Origin: Collinsella tanakaei
GTDB taxonomy: Bacteria; Actinomycetota; Coriobacteriia; Coriobacteriales; Coriobacteriaceae
NCBI RefSeq assembly: GCF_016900375.1
Contig: NZ_JACJKB010000003.1
Location: 186,001-250,000 of the forward strand
Direction: 5' to 3'
DNA: 64,000 bases
Below are positions 52,345 through 62,140 of this stretch, piece after piece (the stretch's first letter is position 1; every line of letters starts with the position of its first letter). The notes under the pieces are model-generated. The model saw nothing but the letters and a program-made list of their open reading frames with translations. It searched no databases and was not told the DNA's origin. A program made the translations under genes and the position numbers.

Positions 52345-53328
52345 TCAGTCGGAGCCATCGTGGATCTCCGTGCCCAAAAACGCCTCGTCGAACGGCACGG
52401 CATCTGCAAAGCTGTAATCGCCGTCGCTCGCGATGACGATGTAGTTGTCCTCTCCGCCCAGGTCCTCGTCGGTAGCGGGAACGACCCACACGCGGGCAAA
52501 CATCGCAGCGCAGGTGGCGACGGTGTCGCGAAGGAACGTGAGGTCCTCGCCCTCATCGCGCGAGACGACGTTCGCCAGGTACAGCCCACCCGGAACCAGG
52601 CAGGCCCGCACCGCTCGCAGCGCCTCGACGCTCGCCAGCGCGCGGACCGGCTCGCTGCCCGCGAACGTGTCGTTCACGACGGCGTCGTACGCCGCACGGG
52701 GCGCGTCCTCGATAAACGCGCGGCCGTCGGCCGTCACAAGCTGCAGACGGTCGCCCGCCATGCGCTGGAGTTCGTCCACGAAGAACCATCGACGGGCGAT
52801 CTCGGTCACCGCCCCGTCGATCTCCACGACGTCCATCCGCAGGTCCGGATGGTGCAGCAGCGCGTGCTTGGGCCAGGCGTAGCCGCCGCCCCCGATGGCG
52901 AGCACGCGCGCGACGCCGCCCCCGCGGACAGCGTGCAGGGCGTCTTCCGCCTCGAACAGCACGTCGAAGGCGCGCTGGTAGGCGAACACCGGGTCGAAGC
53001 GGCGCTCGTCCAGATAGGTTGCCGACTGGTAGACGCCGCCCTGCCGCAGCACGCGCACACGCGTCTTGTCGGGCAACCGCAGCGTACGGATGAGCGTCCA
53101 GCCCTCCTGCGTGCGCGCAAGATGCGGGTCGACCCGCAACCACGCGTAGGCCAGCACGAGGAGCACGACCGCGAGCGCCGCCATGAGCAGCCGGTAGGGT
53201 TCGGTGAGCCTCGGCACGATACCCAGGCACACGACGAGCAGAACCGCCGCGGCGCCAGCAATGCCGACGCCCGCCGCGGCGCGCCCGCCCGTCCTCCGCT
53301 CGAGCCTATCCTGCGAAGAACCGCTCAT
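52345..53328 (-). CDS. Membrane-anchored spermidine synthase-like protein
   Basis: A 327-residue protein with two N-terminal helices (about 22-70) and a spermidine-synthase/methyltransferase fold: VLAIGGGGYAWPKHALL, MDVVEIDGAVTEIA, and YDAVVNDTFAGSEP. Proteins of this form in actinobacteria often lack proven aminopropyltransferase activity. Its ATG overlaps the elp3 stop by one base (TGATG), and the ribosome site lies within elp3, so the two are coupled. Confidence 0.75.
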   Translation of the reverse strand: MSGSSQDRLERRTGGRAAAGVGIAGAAAVLLVVCLGIVPRLTEPYRLLMAALAVVLLVLAYAWLRVDPHLARTQEGWTLIRTLRLPDKTRVRVLRQGGVYQSATYLDERRFDPVFAYQRAFDVLFEAEDALHAVRGGGVARVLAIGGGGYAWPKHALLHHPDLRMDVVEIDGAVTEIARRWFFVDELQRMAGDRLQLVTADGRAFIEDAPRAAYDAVVNDTFAGSEPVRALASVEALRAVRACLVPGGLYLANVVSRDEGEDLTFLRDTVATCAAMFARVWVVPATDEDLGGEDNYIVIASDGDYSFADAVPFDEAFLGTEIHDGSD

Positions 53329-55223
53329 CACAGCTCCTTTTGCTGGTAAAGGCCGCAATCGGCGAACCCCAGTCGCCGGTAGTAGGCGCGCGTGCCCACG
53401 GCGCTGATCACGTTGATGCGCCCGTAGCCCGCCGCGCGCGCAAGCTCGCAGGCGCGCTCGATGAGCATGCGGCCCAACCCCAGATGCTGCGCCGCGTGCC
53501 CCTCCTCGCCCACGGCGGTCGCCATGCCGTAGACGTGCACCTCGCGGATCATCGCCTCGCCCATGCGCACGGGAAGCTCGTCAGCACGCTCAGCCATATA
53601 GGAGGCATCGGGCAGCGACAGGCGCAGGAACCCCGCGATGCGGCCGTCCGGATCGACCCACTGCAAAAACCGCTCCTGCGTGTTCGCGGTCATGTAGCCA
53701 AGCTCCTCAAGTTGCAGGCTCTCCCGGTCGATCGCTCGCGTGCCGACCTCGCGGAAGCGGATCTCGCGAACACGGGGACCGCCGTCGCGCTCCGCCTGCG
53801 TGAGGCGCGCCTCCACAAGCTGCCGCAGGTTGGGCTTCTTGCTGCCCGCCTTGATGTCGTCGGACGAGAAGTCGCGGATCATGCGAGAGATGCGGCAGAA
53901 CGCCGGGGTGGCAAGCGTGTCGGCGACGAGCACGTCGAGCAGCTCGTCTTCCGTGTAGGGGCGCCAGGCGCCCGCCTCGAAGTCGCGGCACAGGCGTGCG
54001 CCCTCGATGAGCGCGCACGGGTACAGCTTGATCTCGTCCGGCTGAAACGCCGGGTCGCTCACAAGGCGGGCGTAATCGCGTTTGTCGGCCTCGGGCGTGG
54101 CGCCTAGCAGGTTCACCATAGCGTGAGCGTGGATCTTGAAGCCGAAGGCGCGCAGCAGGTCGAACGCCTCGGCGATGCGCGCAACGGATATCCTGCGTTC
54201 GCTGGCGTCGAGGGTCCGCTGGTCAGTGCTCTGGATGCCCATCTGCACCTTGGTGCAGCCCAGACGGCGGATGAGCGTGAGGGACTCCGCCGTGATGGTG
54301 TCGGGGCGCGTCTCGATCACGAGGCCGACCACGCGATGGCGGGCCGTCTCGTTTATGCGCTGCTGGTGCTCAAGCTCCTCGAGGGTCGCATGCTGGCGGC
54401 TGCCCGCGGCCGTCCAGGCGGCGGACGCCCCGTAGAGGTCAGACACCGCCTGGTTGTAGCGCAGCTCACCTGCGTCGACTGCGCGCTGCGTATCGCGCGC
54501 GAAGGCGGCAAGCGACTCCTCATCCGACGGGATGCCGAGACTGCGGTAGAGTGCGCGGCGGCGCCTCACCCCTTCGGGCACGTCCTCGGAGCTCGCGAGC
54601 ACTGCGCCCTTGTCCTGACCGGGCTCCGCCAGCATGGGGTTCGCGGCGATGCCCGAAACGGCGTCGTCGTTCAGCGCACGGAAGAGCTCCGTCACGAACC
54701 AGATCTGGTACTCGCGCGGGTAATCGCTCCACGTGCCGCCCAGCACGATGAGCTCGATCTTGTCTGTTGCGTGCCCCATCTGCGACAGGGCCGTCAGGCG
54801 GGTCGAAACCTGCAGGTAAGGGTCGAAGCAGTTCTGCTCGGCGCGGGCGCAGGCGGGTTCATCGTGCAGGTAGCTTTTGGGCATGCGCACGTCGTTCGGA
54901 CAGTAGCGGCAATCGCTGCCGCACGGCCACGGCTTCGTGATGACGGTGATGGTGGCCACGCCCGATGCCGAGCGGCGCGGCTTCATGCGCAGCACGCGCA
55001 GCAGCTGCTCCTCGAGATCGGGCGTCACGCGCCACGATGCCCAGCGCTCGGGCTCCTCGCGCTTCACGCGCTGGTAGAACGGCAGCAGCCGACGCTTGGC
55101 GAAAGCGCGCTTATCGCCGCCCGATCGCTTCGCCTGCGCATGGACCAATCGCACGAGCGCGTCGTTGTCCACCGTCTCGCCGCGTCGCAGCGCCGCGAGT
55201 ATGTCCAAGATGATCTGTTCCAT
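53328..55223 (-). CDS. elp3: Elp3-family tRNA uridine(34) acetyltransferase / radical SAM enzyme
   Basis: A 631-residue homologue of Elp3, which forms the cm5U-type side chain on wobble uridine of tRNA. The radical SAM domain has the cluster motif KPWPCGSDCRYCPNDVRMP and the follow-on QNCFDPYLQV and KVQMGIQSTD. The C-terminal GNAT domain reads HLGLGRMLIERACELAR and ISAVGTRAYYRRLGF. The chosen ATG (MEQIILDILAALRRG) is at 55223. It is divergent from a Trm9-like methyltransferase gene 108 bases away. Confidence 0.92.
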   Translation of the reverse strand: MEQIILDILAALRRGETVDNDALVRLVHAQAKRSGGDKRAFAKRRLLPFYQRVKREEPERWASWRVTPDLEEQLLRVLRMKPRRSASGVATITVITKPWPCGSDCRYCPNDVRMPKSYLHDEPACARAEQNCFDPYLQVSTRLTALSQMGHATDKIELIVLGGTWSDYPREYQIWFVTELFRALNDDAVSGIAANPMLAEPGQDKGAVLASSEDVPEGVRRRRALYRSLGIPSDEESLAAFARDTQRAVDAGELRYNQAVSDLYGASAAWTAAGSRQHATLEELEHQQRINETARHRVVGLVIETRPDTITAESLTLIRRLGCTKVQMGIQSTDQRTLDASERRISVARIAEAFDLLRAFGFKIHAHAMVNLLGATPEADKRDYARLVSDPAFQPDEIKLYPCALIEGARLCRDFEAGAWRPYTEDELLDVLVADTLATPAFCRISRMIRDFSSDDIKAGSKKPNLRQLVEARLTQAERDGGPRVREIRFREVGTRAIDRESLQLEELGYMTANTQERFLQWVDPDGRIAGFLRLSLPDASYMAERADELPVRMGEAMIREVHVYGMATAVGEEGHAAQHLGLGRMLIERACELARAAGYGRINVISAVGTRAYYRRLGFADCGLYQQKEL

Positions 55224-55331
55224 AGCTACGCATTCTAGCCGAGGGAGCGGCTGGATGCGGCTGCGCGCTCGACCGCGCAGCCATGCGCACGTATGATGGA
55301 GCTGCAACCCCGAACCTCGGCAGGACACCAC

Positions 55332-56102
55332 ATGGATATCGAAACCGAGCGCACGCTCATCGAGCTCAACAACCGCTTCTACCGCGAGCACGCGGACACC
55401 TTCTCCGCCACGCGCCAGGCGCCCTGGCCGGGCTGGGAGCGGCTGACGCACCTGGTCGAGGAGCGCGGCGGTCTGCCCGGCGGCCCTGCAGTGCTCGACC
55501 TCGCCTGCGGCAATCTGCGCTTCGAGCGGTTCGCCGGCGCGCGCTTCGAACAGGCGGCCCCGACGTTCTATGCGGTAGACGATTCGGCGGAGCTCGCCGA
55601 GCTCGCCCCCTCGCTACCCGGTGTGCTCTGCCGGCGCGTCGACCTTCTGGCAGAGCTGCAAGCGGGGCGCGACCCCCTGCCCGGCCTTCCGCCCTGCGAC
55701 CTCACGGTCTGCTTCGGCTTTTTGCATCACGTGCCCGGCACGCGGCTGCGCGAACGGCTTCTCGACCTCATGGCGCGCGCGACAGCTCCCGGCGGCATCC
55801 TCGCGCTGTCGCTTTGGCGCTTCATGGACGACCCCCGCCTTGCGACCAAGGCCGCAGCGGCAGACGCGCTGGCAGAAGCTGCCGGACTCCCCTGCGCCGA
55901 GCTCGATGCAGGCGACCATTACCTCGGCTGGCAAGACGACCCCCGCCCCCTGCGCTTCTGCCACCACTTCGACGAGGCGGATATCGACGCATGCGCCGCG
56001 CGGCTCGAACGCGGCGGCGCCACCGAGATAACCCGCTACGATGCCGACGGCCGCAACGGAGCTCTCAACCGCTACCTTGTGTTTCGCAAAGGCCGAGTAT
56101 GA
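55332..56102 (+). CDS. Trm9/ABH8-like SAM-dependent methyltransferase
   Basis: A 256-residue class I methyltransferase. FYREHADTFSATRQAPWPGW matches the Y...A..FS.TR...WP pattern of eukaryotic Trm9/ABH8, which esterifies cm5U34 made by Elongator to mcm5U34. Other marks are VLDLACGNLRFERF, FLHHVPGTRLRERLLDLM and RFCHHFDEADID. It is head to head with elp3, which supports a shared wobble-uridine pathway. The assignment is by pattern only; a general methyltransferase remains possible. It overlaps the next gene by four bases (ATGA). Confidence 0.6.
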   Translation: MDIETERTLIELNNRFYREHADTFSATRQAPWPGWERLTHLVEERGGLPGGPAVLDLACGNLRFERFAGARFEQAAPTFYAVDDSAELAELAPSLPGVLCRRVDLLAELQAGRDPLPGLPPCDLTVCFGFLHHVPGTRLRERLLDLMARATAPGGILALSLWRFMDDPRLATKAAAADALAEAAGLPCAELDAGDHYLGWQDDPRPLRFCHHFDEADIDACAARLERGGATEITRYDADGRNGALNRYLVFRKGRV

Positions 56103-56863
56103 ACGGCGCCGTTTCCGACACCGCCTATGCGGCGAAGCTGTTCGAAGGTTGCGATGCCGTCATCGTCCAAGCGTGCCTCGAGGGCACGATGAGGCATCTG
56201 CTCGTCGACCGCGCGCCTTCCGTACCCGCTGCCGCTGCTGTTCTCGGGGATTTCGCCTATCTCGCAGGCAACCCTTGCAAGGCACTCCTCGGGCGCATCC
56301 TGCAGGCCGACGCCCCTGCCCCGCAGATCCTCATCCCCTGCAGCGATGCCGCCGCGCGCCTGCTCGAAGCGCATGTCGGCAACGGATTCGAGCGCCATAC
56401 CCGCTACGCCATGCAGCTTGAACCAAGCGCGCTCGATCTTCCACACCTGTGCGAGCTCGCATCCGCGCCCGACGGCGTGACGATCAGGCCCATCGACCAG
56501 ATGCTGTATCGCCGCTGCCTCGAGCTTCCTTGGAGCCGCGACCTCGTGTCGCAATTCCCCACCTTCGCCCGCTTCGACGCCCGCGCTCTCGGCTTCATCG
56601 CGCTCGAGGACGGCACTATGGTATCGGGCGCATCCACCTATGCCCGCAGCGCCGACGCCATCGAGATCGAGGTCGACACGGCGCCTGCAGCGCGCCGCCG
56701 GGGCCTTGCCCGCGCATGCGCGGCCGCGCTCATCCTCGCTTGCCACGAGCGCGGTATTCGTCCCAACTGGGATGCGCACACGGCTGCCTCTCGCGCGCTG
56801 GCGGAAAGCCTCGGCTACCGCCTCTCCCGTGCTTATACCGCGTATATCGTCCAGGGCGCCTGA
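56099..56863 (+). CDS. GNAT family N-acetyltransferase
   Basis: A 254-residue protein with a C-terminal GNAT domain: IEIEVDTAPAARRRGLARAC is the acetyl-CoA-binding motif and PNWDAHTAASRALAESLGY the end of the fold. The N-terminal half resembles the GNAT_acetyltran group. The substrate is unknown. Its ATG overlaps the stop of the Trm9-like gene, so it may act with it; that is inferred from coupling. Confidence 0.8.
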   Translation: MNGAVSDTAYAAKLFEGCDAVIVQACLEGTMRHLLVDRAPSVPAAAAVLGDFAYLAGNPCKALLGRILQADAPAPQILIPCSDAAARLLEAHVGNGFERHTRYAMQLEPSALDLPHLCELASAPDGVTIRPIDQMLYRRCLELPWSRDLVSQFPTFARFDARALGFIALEDGTMVSGASTYARSADAIEIEVDTAPAARRRGLARACAAALILACHERGIRPNWDAHTAASRALAESLGYRLSRAYTAYIVQGA

Positions 56864-56928
56864 TCTTCGGCTACAATCCTCGCGCAGTCAAGCAAACCGC
56901 CGCGCGCCCGCGCGCCGAGGAGATCCCC

Positions 56929-57789
56929 ATGGGCCTTACGCATATCCGCCTACCGAAGAACTTCAACCTCGATGAGCGCCTCGAGCGCTATGCCGATGCC
57001 ATCGAGACGCACGCGCCCGCGCTGGCGGGTCGCTGGGCGCAGGACTGCTGGCCCCTTGGCGTCTGCCGCGCGGATGGCGGCGCGGCGTATTCCGCCGTCC
57101 ACCTCGACCTCGGCTGCGGCAAGGGCTCCTTCATCGCGCAGTGCGCAGCAAAGCAGCCCGATGTTCTGTATATCGGCATGGACGTGGAGCCCATCTGCAT
57201 CGCCTACGCCGCGCAACGCGCCATCGAGGATGGCCTGCGCAACATGGTGCTCGTCCCACGCGGTGCCGATGCCCTTCCCAAGCTGTTCGCAGCGGGCGAG
57301 CTCGCGGGCATCACGCTCAACTTTCCCACGCCCTACCCCAAACGCCACCACGCCCGGCGTCGCCTTGTGAACGTCGACCATCTGCTCGGCTTCCGCCAGC
57401 TGCTGGCACCCGGTGGCACGATCACGCTGCGAACCGACAGCCAGCCGCTCTGGGAGTACGCGAAGGCACAGTTCGAGGCCGCGGGCTACGAGCTCCTTTG
57501 GGTTTCCGCCGACACGCGCGCCGAGCACCCCGAGTTCCCCGAAACGGAGTACGAGCGCCGCCTGACCGACAAGGGTGCGCGCGTCTACGGAATCTGCGCC
57601 TCGCCCGGCCCCGAGCCCGATGAAGCCCGCATCCAGGCGGGGCGCGACGCCGAGCAGAGCCTCATGTGCTATCTGCCCGACGACCTCTTTTCGCTGGACT
57701 ACGTGCCGCTCGGCATGGAGGCCGCCGTCGAGAACTTCCGCAACCGCGAGCGCAAGGGCAAGACGCGCATCCCCGAGACGGACGGATAA
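56929..57789 (+). CDS. trmB: tRNA (guanine-N7-)-methyltransferase
   Basis: TrmB, which makes m7G46 in the tRNA variable loop; 286 residues, longer than the usual 210-240 because of a C-terminal extension. LDLGCGKGSFIAQCA and YIGMDVEPICI form the SAM site, and LNFPTPYPKRHHARRRLVN replaces the common FPDPWPKKRH motif. GAGGAG precedes the ATG. It lies 65 bases after the GNAT gene, within a run of tRNA-modification genes. Confidence 0.88.
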   Translation: MGLTHIRLPKNFNLDERLERYADAIETHAPALAGRWAQDCWPLGVCRADGGAAYSAVHLDLGCGKGSFIAQCAAKQPDVLYIGMDVEPICIAYAAQRAIEDGLRNMVLVPRGADALPKLFAAGELAGITLNFPTPYPKRHHARRRLVNVDHLLGFRQLLAPGGTITLRTDSQPLWEYAKAQFEAAGYELLWVSADTRAEHPEFPETEYERRLTDKGARVYGICASPGPEPDEARIQAGRDAEQSLMCYLPDDLFSLDYVPLGMEAAVENFRNRERKGKTRIPETDG

Positions 57790-57877
57790 TCCTACGTTTA
57801 GAACGCTAGAACATAGTCTTATTAATATTCTATAAATAAGACTAACTACAATCGTATCGGTATGACATACTGTGGCT

Positions 57878-58945
57878 ATGGAGCCTTCGATCTTTAGCCA
57901 CGATACCGCGCTGCACGCGCTCAGAGGCACTCGTATGAGACGCAACGCCGTCCCATGGGAGCCCCTCGATACCGCCCGCCAGCAGGAGATTCTCTCCCTT
58001 GCCACCGGCGCGCGATGCCGCTTGGACATCGACTACCTACGCGGCGTCGGCATCATTCCCGACCCTGCCGATAATGACAACCGGGCAGCCGAACCGGGCC
58101 CGATACACCTTCTGACCCAGCAGCGAGTTGTCGCCTCGCGCCGCCCCGGAATAATCACGCACCGATGCGATGTCGCCCTGCCGCCTGGCTCTCTGCTCCA
58201 AGTCGACGCCAATACCTTTGTGTGCGGCCCTGAGCTCGTCTTCGTGCAGATCGCCGCATCGGGCAACGCAGCGGCAACGCTGAAGATCGGATACGAGCTC
58301 ATGGGGCTCTACACACTGCGAGCCGACGACCAGCAAGAGATCGTCCCCGCCGAGCAGGCCATGACCGTCCAATCGCTTACGGACTATCTCGAGCAGCTGC
58401 CACCCACGCGAGGACGGCGCAAGGCGACTGAGCTCCTTCCGCTCCTATGCGAGCAATCCCGCTCGCCGCTGGAAACCGACACGGCGCTCATGCTGTATCT
58501 TCCGCACATCCGCGGCGGCTTCAACACGGAGCGGCCCCTGCTCAACTATAGGATTGAACTCACAGAGCAGGCGCAGAGCGCCTGCAGCCGGTCGTCAATC
58601 GAATGCGACCTGTACTTCCCCAAGGCACGCGTCGACGTCGAATGCAACAGCGCCTACCACAACAGTGAGCAGCAGCGCAGGCTCGATGACGAGCGGGCGA
58701 CCGCGCTCGCTGCAATGGGCATCCTCGTCATACCCGTATCGATCCCCCAAATCGAAGACCTCGATAAGCTCGAAGCCGTGGCGCGCATCATCACGCGTCG
58801 CGTCGGAGGGAAATACCGCCCGCGCGCGAAGGCGTTCCCCGTGCGGCAATCCATGCTTCATGCGGAAATCCTCAAGGACTTCGAAAAACCCAAGGACAAG
58901 CAAGCTGAGAACCCTCAACAAGAAGGCAGCGAGGCGCCCTCGTGA
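57878..58945 (+). CDS. DUF559/AbiEi-like protein, second copy
   Basis: A 355-residue relative of the protein at 13648-14658. The start FSHDTALHALRGTRM is typical of AbiEi/DUF559-type proteins. The middle has SPLETDTALMLYLPHIRGG. The C-terminal domain reads IECDLYFPKARVDVECNS, YHNSEQQRRLDDERATAL and AAMGILVIPVS, a PD-(D/E)XK/Vsr-like layout. No Shine-Dalgarno is seen; ATG 57878 and GTG 57872 are both possible. The region before and after is AT richer, which hints at acquisition. Function unknown. Confidence 0.68.
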   Translation: MEPSIFSHDTALHALRGTRMRRNAVPWEPLDTARQQEILSLATGARCRLDIDYLRGVGIIPDPADNDNRAAEPGPIHLLTQQRVVASRRPGIITHRCDVALPPGSLLQVDANTFVCGPELVFVQIAASGNAAATLKIGYELMGLYTLRADDQQEIVPAEQAMTVQSLTDYLEQLPPTRGRRKATELLPLLCEQSRSPLETDTALMLYLPHIRGGFNTERPLLNYRIELTEQAQSACSRSSIECDLYFPKARVDVECNSAYHNSEQQRRLDDERATALAAMGILVIPVSIPQIEDLDKLEAVARIITRRVGGKYRPRAKAFPVRQSMLHAEILKDFEKPKDKQAENPQQEGSEAPS

Positions 58946-59367
58946 TACTCCACCAGGACCGTGGACCAAATTCACGACTTTTGAGATATCTCACCGATGT
59001 GATAGGTTTTATACACGGCGAATTGGTTCCATTCCTATTCATTACTTTTATCATTTGCCCAGATAAATGACATGCCAGTATTCATAACGCTAAGTAACGC
59101 TGTGTCGCTTAGCGCTGCACCCTCTCAAAAGTCGCAAATTTGGCACCCGCCCCCTCCGCGTAGGCACCAAAGCAGCATGCACAGCGCCCCGCACCCCTCC
59201 GTCAGCCAAAAAGCACGCATAATCCAACAGCGAACCTGAATAACGCCGCGCGCGGCCCCCGCGACCCAGCCGAAGACGCCGGATGGGAAATGGATGGCCG
59301 CGGCAAATGGCCGCGTGTGATGCGACATAATGGAACGCGGCTAACCGACAACGAAAAAGGACCTCAC
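58946..59367. other. Gene-free stretch with a 176-bp inverted-repeat element
   Basis: No gene is supported here. It holds the element 58966-59141, an inner CGCTAAG/CTTAGCG stem, and then a GC-rich leader with a TGGCCGCGG-AAA-TGGCCGCG repeat before the HelY-like gene. The promoter of that gene was not identified with confidence. Confidence 0.5.
58966..59141. repeat. 176-bp element with 21-bp imperfect terminal inverted repeats
   Basis: Arms 58966-58986 (CCAAATTCACGACTTTTGAGA) and 59121-59141 match at 19 of 21 positions in inverted orientation. The interior is AT rich and non-coding. The size is close to that of 37886-38060, but the ends differ. A MITE-like element is the simplest reading. Confidence 0.6.
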
Positions 59368-61992
59368 GTGGCAGACACGACGAACACGACGACATCGGCA
59401 AGCTCTTTTGCGGGCGGCACGGGCGCGCTGGAAGGCGGATCGCTCGGAGCGCTGTCCCCCTGCTGGTGGGAGCCCGAGGACGGCAGCGAACCCGAACCGT
59501 GGCTCTCCCCCGACGAGGCGTTCGAGCGCTTCCTCGGCTGGACCGAGAGCCAGGGCATCGAGCTGTGGCCCCACCAGGAGGAGGCCCTCATGGACCTTGC
59601 CGCAGGCGACCACGTCATCCTAGGCACTCCCACCGGCTCCGGAAAGTCGCTCGTCGCGCTCGGCATGCTGTTCATGGGCATGGCTCAGGGCAAGCGCGCC
59701 TATTACACCGCACCCATCAAGGCCCTCGTCAGCGAGAAGTTCTTCGACCTCGTCGAGGTGCTCGGCCGTGACAACGTGGGCATGATCACCGGAGACACGC
59801 ACATCAACACCACCGCCCCGGTCATCTGCTGCACCGCGGAGATCCTGGCAAACCAGGCGCTCCGCGAGGGCGAGGACTCCGATGTCGGCTGCGTCGCCAT
59901 GGACGAGTTCCACTACTTCGCCGACCCCGACCGCGGATGGGCCTGGCAGGTGCCCCTGCTCACGCTGCCCCAGACGCAGTTCATGCTCATGAGCGCCACG
60001 CTGGGCGACGTCACGGCCATCGCCAGCGCCCTCAAGGAGCGCACCGGCATCGAGGTCGACCAGGTCACCGACGCCCCGCGCCCCGTGCCGCTCGCCTACG
60101 AATACGTGAACACCTCGCTCGAGGGCACCGTCGAGCTCGCCATGCGCCGCGGCGAGGCGCCGCTCTACATCGTGCACTTCTCGCAGGACGCGGCGCTTTC
60201 GACCGCAAGCTCGCTTGCGAACTTCGGCATCGCCACCAAGGAGCAGCGCGAGGCCATCAAGGAGGCTGCCAAGGGCACGCGCTTCACCACGGCCTTCGGC
60301 AAAATCTTGAAGCGCCTGCTCGCAAACGGCGTGGGCGTGCACCACGCCGGCATGCTGCCGCGCTACCGCCTGCTTGTGGAGAAGCTTGCCCAGCAGGGCC
60401 TGCTGCCGGTCATCTGCGGCACCGACACGCTCGGCGTGGGCATCAACGTGCCCATCCACACCGTCGTGCTCACGGCGCTCACCAAGTTCGACGGCCACCG
60501 CATGCGCCGCCTGCGCGCCCGCGAGTTCCATCAGATCGCCGGCCGCGCCGGGCGCGCCGGCTTCGACACGGAGGGCTGCGTCATCGCCGAGGCACCCGAG
60601 CACGAGATCGAGAACGCCAAGCTCGTCGCCAAGGCGGGTGACGACCCCAAGAAGCTGCGCAAGATCAAAAAGAAGAAGCCACCCGAGGGTTTCGTCACCT
60701 GGAACGAGCAGACGTTCACCAAGCTCATCGAGTCGGCTCCCGAGACCCTGAAGCCGCGCCTGCGCATCACGCATTCCATGGTGCTCTCCATGGTCGAGCA
60801 GGGCGGCGACGCCCGCGCGCACGTCGGTGAGCTCATCGAGCGCTCGCTGCAGACGCCCGAGGAGAAGCTCGCCCTGAACGCACGCGCCGACGAGATCTTC
60901 GCCACGCTCATCGACACGGGCGTCGTGGTCCGCGACACCGCCGCCGACGGCACCGACGAGTATTCCCTCACGGTCGACCTGCCGGATGATTTCGCACTCG
61001 ACCAGCCGCTCTCGCCCTTCCTGCTCGCCGCGCTCGAGCTGCTCGACCCGGAGAGCGAAACCTACACCATGGACCTCATCTCGATGGTCGAGGCCACGCT
61101 CGAGGACCCCAAGCAGGTCCTGCGCGCCCAGGAGCGCGCCGCGCGCGACCGCGCCCTCGCCGAGATGAAAGCCGATGGCATCGATTACGAGGAACGCCTG
61201 GAGAAGCTCGCCGACGTCACCTACCCCAAGCCGCTCGAGGACGTACTCGACGCCGCCTTCGCGCAGTACTGCGAGAAGGTCCCGTGGGCGAACGACTATG
61301 CGCTGTCGCCCAAGTCGGTGCTGCGCGACATGCTCGAGAGCGCCTCGGACTTCAAGGGCTATATCCAGAAGCTCAAGATCGCGCGGTCGGAGGGCATCCT
61401 GCTGCGCTACCTTGCCGAGGCGTTCCGCTCGCTCGACCGCACCGTGCCGCTCGAGAAGCGCAACGACCAGCTCTGCGACATCATCTCGTGGCTGGGCTTC
61501 GTGGTTCGCTCCGTCGACTCGAGCCTCGTGGACGAATGGGTGGCCGCGGGCGATCCCGCCGCGCTGGATGCCGCCCCGCCTCAGGCGGCAGATGCCGTCG
61601 TCGCCGACCGTCGCGGCATGACGCTGCTCGTGCGCAACGCGCTGTTCACCCGCGTGACCCTGGCGGCGCGCGAGCACATCGACGAGCTCGGCGACCTCGA
61701 TGCCGACTGGGGCATGACGGGAGCTCGCTGGCGCCGTGCGCTCGATGCCTACTTCGAGCAACACGACGAGATCATCCTAGACGCCGACGCCCGGTCGACG
61801 GCCTTCTTCTCCATCGACGAGAGCGACGAGAAGGCCGCCCATCTGTGGCATGTCCATCAGATCTTCTCCGACGAGAGCGGCGACCACGACTTCGGCATCA
61901 TGGCCGACCTCGACCTCGATGCCACGGCGGATGAGGGCGAGGCCGTCTTCAAGAACTACCGTGTGGGCTTCATCGAGGACCTGCTCGCATAG
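59368..61992 (+). CDS. Ski2/HelY-type DEAD/DEAH RNA helicase (DUF3516-like C-terminus)
   Basis: An 874-residue superfamily 2 helicase of the Ski2/Mtr4-like class. Motif I is LGTPTGSGKSLVALG, Ia TAPIKALVSEKF, II VAMDEFHYFADPDRGW (DEFH), III LMSATLGDV, and VI FHQIAGRAGRAGFD. The helicase core is followed by a long alpha-rich C-terminal part like DUF3516 proteins of actinobacteria. The GTG at 59368 is chosen because AAAGGA precedes it; upstream ATGs lack one. Likely role: RNA unwinding in decay or maturation. Confidence 0.87.
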   Translation: MADTTNTTTSASSFAGGTGALEGGSLGALSPCWWEPEDGSEPEPWLSPDEAFERFLGWTESQGIELWPHQEEALMDLAAGDHVILGTPTGSGKSLVALGMLFMGMAQGKRAYYTAPIKALVSEKFFDLVEVLGRDNVGMITGDTHINTTAPVICCTAEILANQALREGEDSDVGCVAMDEFHYFADPDRGWAWQVPLLTLPQTQFMLMSATLGDVTAIASALKERTGIEVDQVTDAPRPVPLAYEYVNTSLEGTVELAMRRGEAPLYIVHFSQDAALSTASSLANFGIATKEQREAIKEAAKGTRFTTAFGKILKRLLANGVGVHHAGMLPRYRLLVEKLAQQGLLPVICGTDTLGVGINVPIHTVVLTALTKFDGHRMRRLRAREFHQIAGRAGRAGFDTEGCVIAEAPEHEIENAKLVAKAGDDPKKLRKIKKKKPPEGFVTWNEQTFTKLIESAPETLKPRLRITHSMVLSMVEQGGDARAHVGELIERSLQTPEEKLALNARADEIFATLIDTGVVVRDTAADGTDEYSLTVDLPDDFALDQPLSPFLLAALELLDPESETYTMDLISMVEATLEDPKQVLRAQERAARDRALAEMKADGIDYEERLEKLADVTYPKPLEDVLDAAFAQYCEKVPWANDYALSPKSVLRDMLESASDFKGYIQKLKIARSEGILLRYLAEAFRSLDRTVPLEKRNDQLCDIISWLGFVVRSVDSSLVDEWVAAGDPAALDAAPPQAADAVVADRRGMTLLVRNALFTRVTLAAREHIDELGDLDADWGMTGARWRRALDAYFEQHDEIILDADARSTAFFSIDESDEKAAHLWHVHQIFSDESGDHDFGIMADLDLDATADEGEAVFKNYRVGFIEDLLA

Positions 61993-62140
61993 GTCGACCT
62001 GCAGCAGCATGGCATGCAGCCCGGCACCGGCAATGCTCGGCGCCGGGCTGCCGCTTTCTGCGCGCACCACGGTTGCCGACCCCCTATTCCCCCAGCGCAG
62101 GCGGGCTATACTGTGCTGCAGTGTATGGAAAGGATCATCG

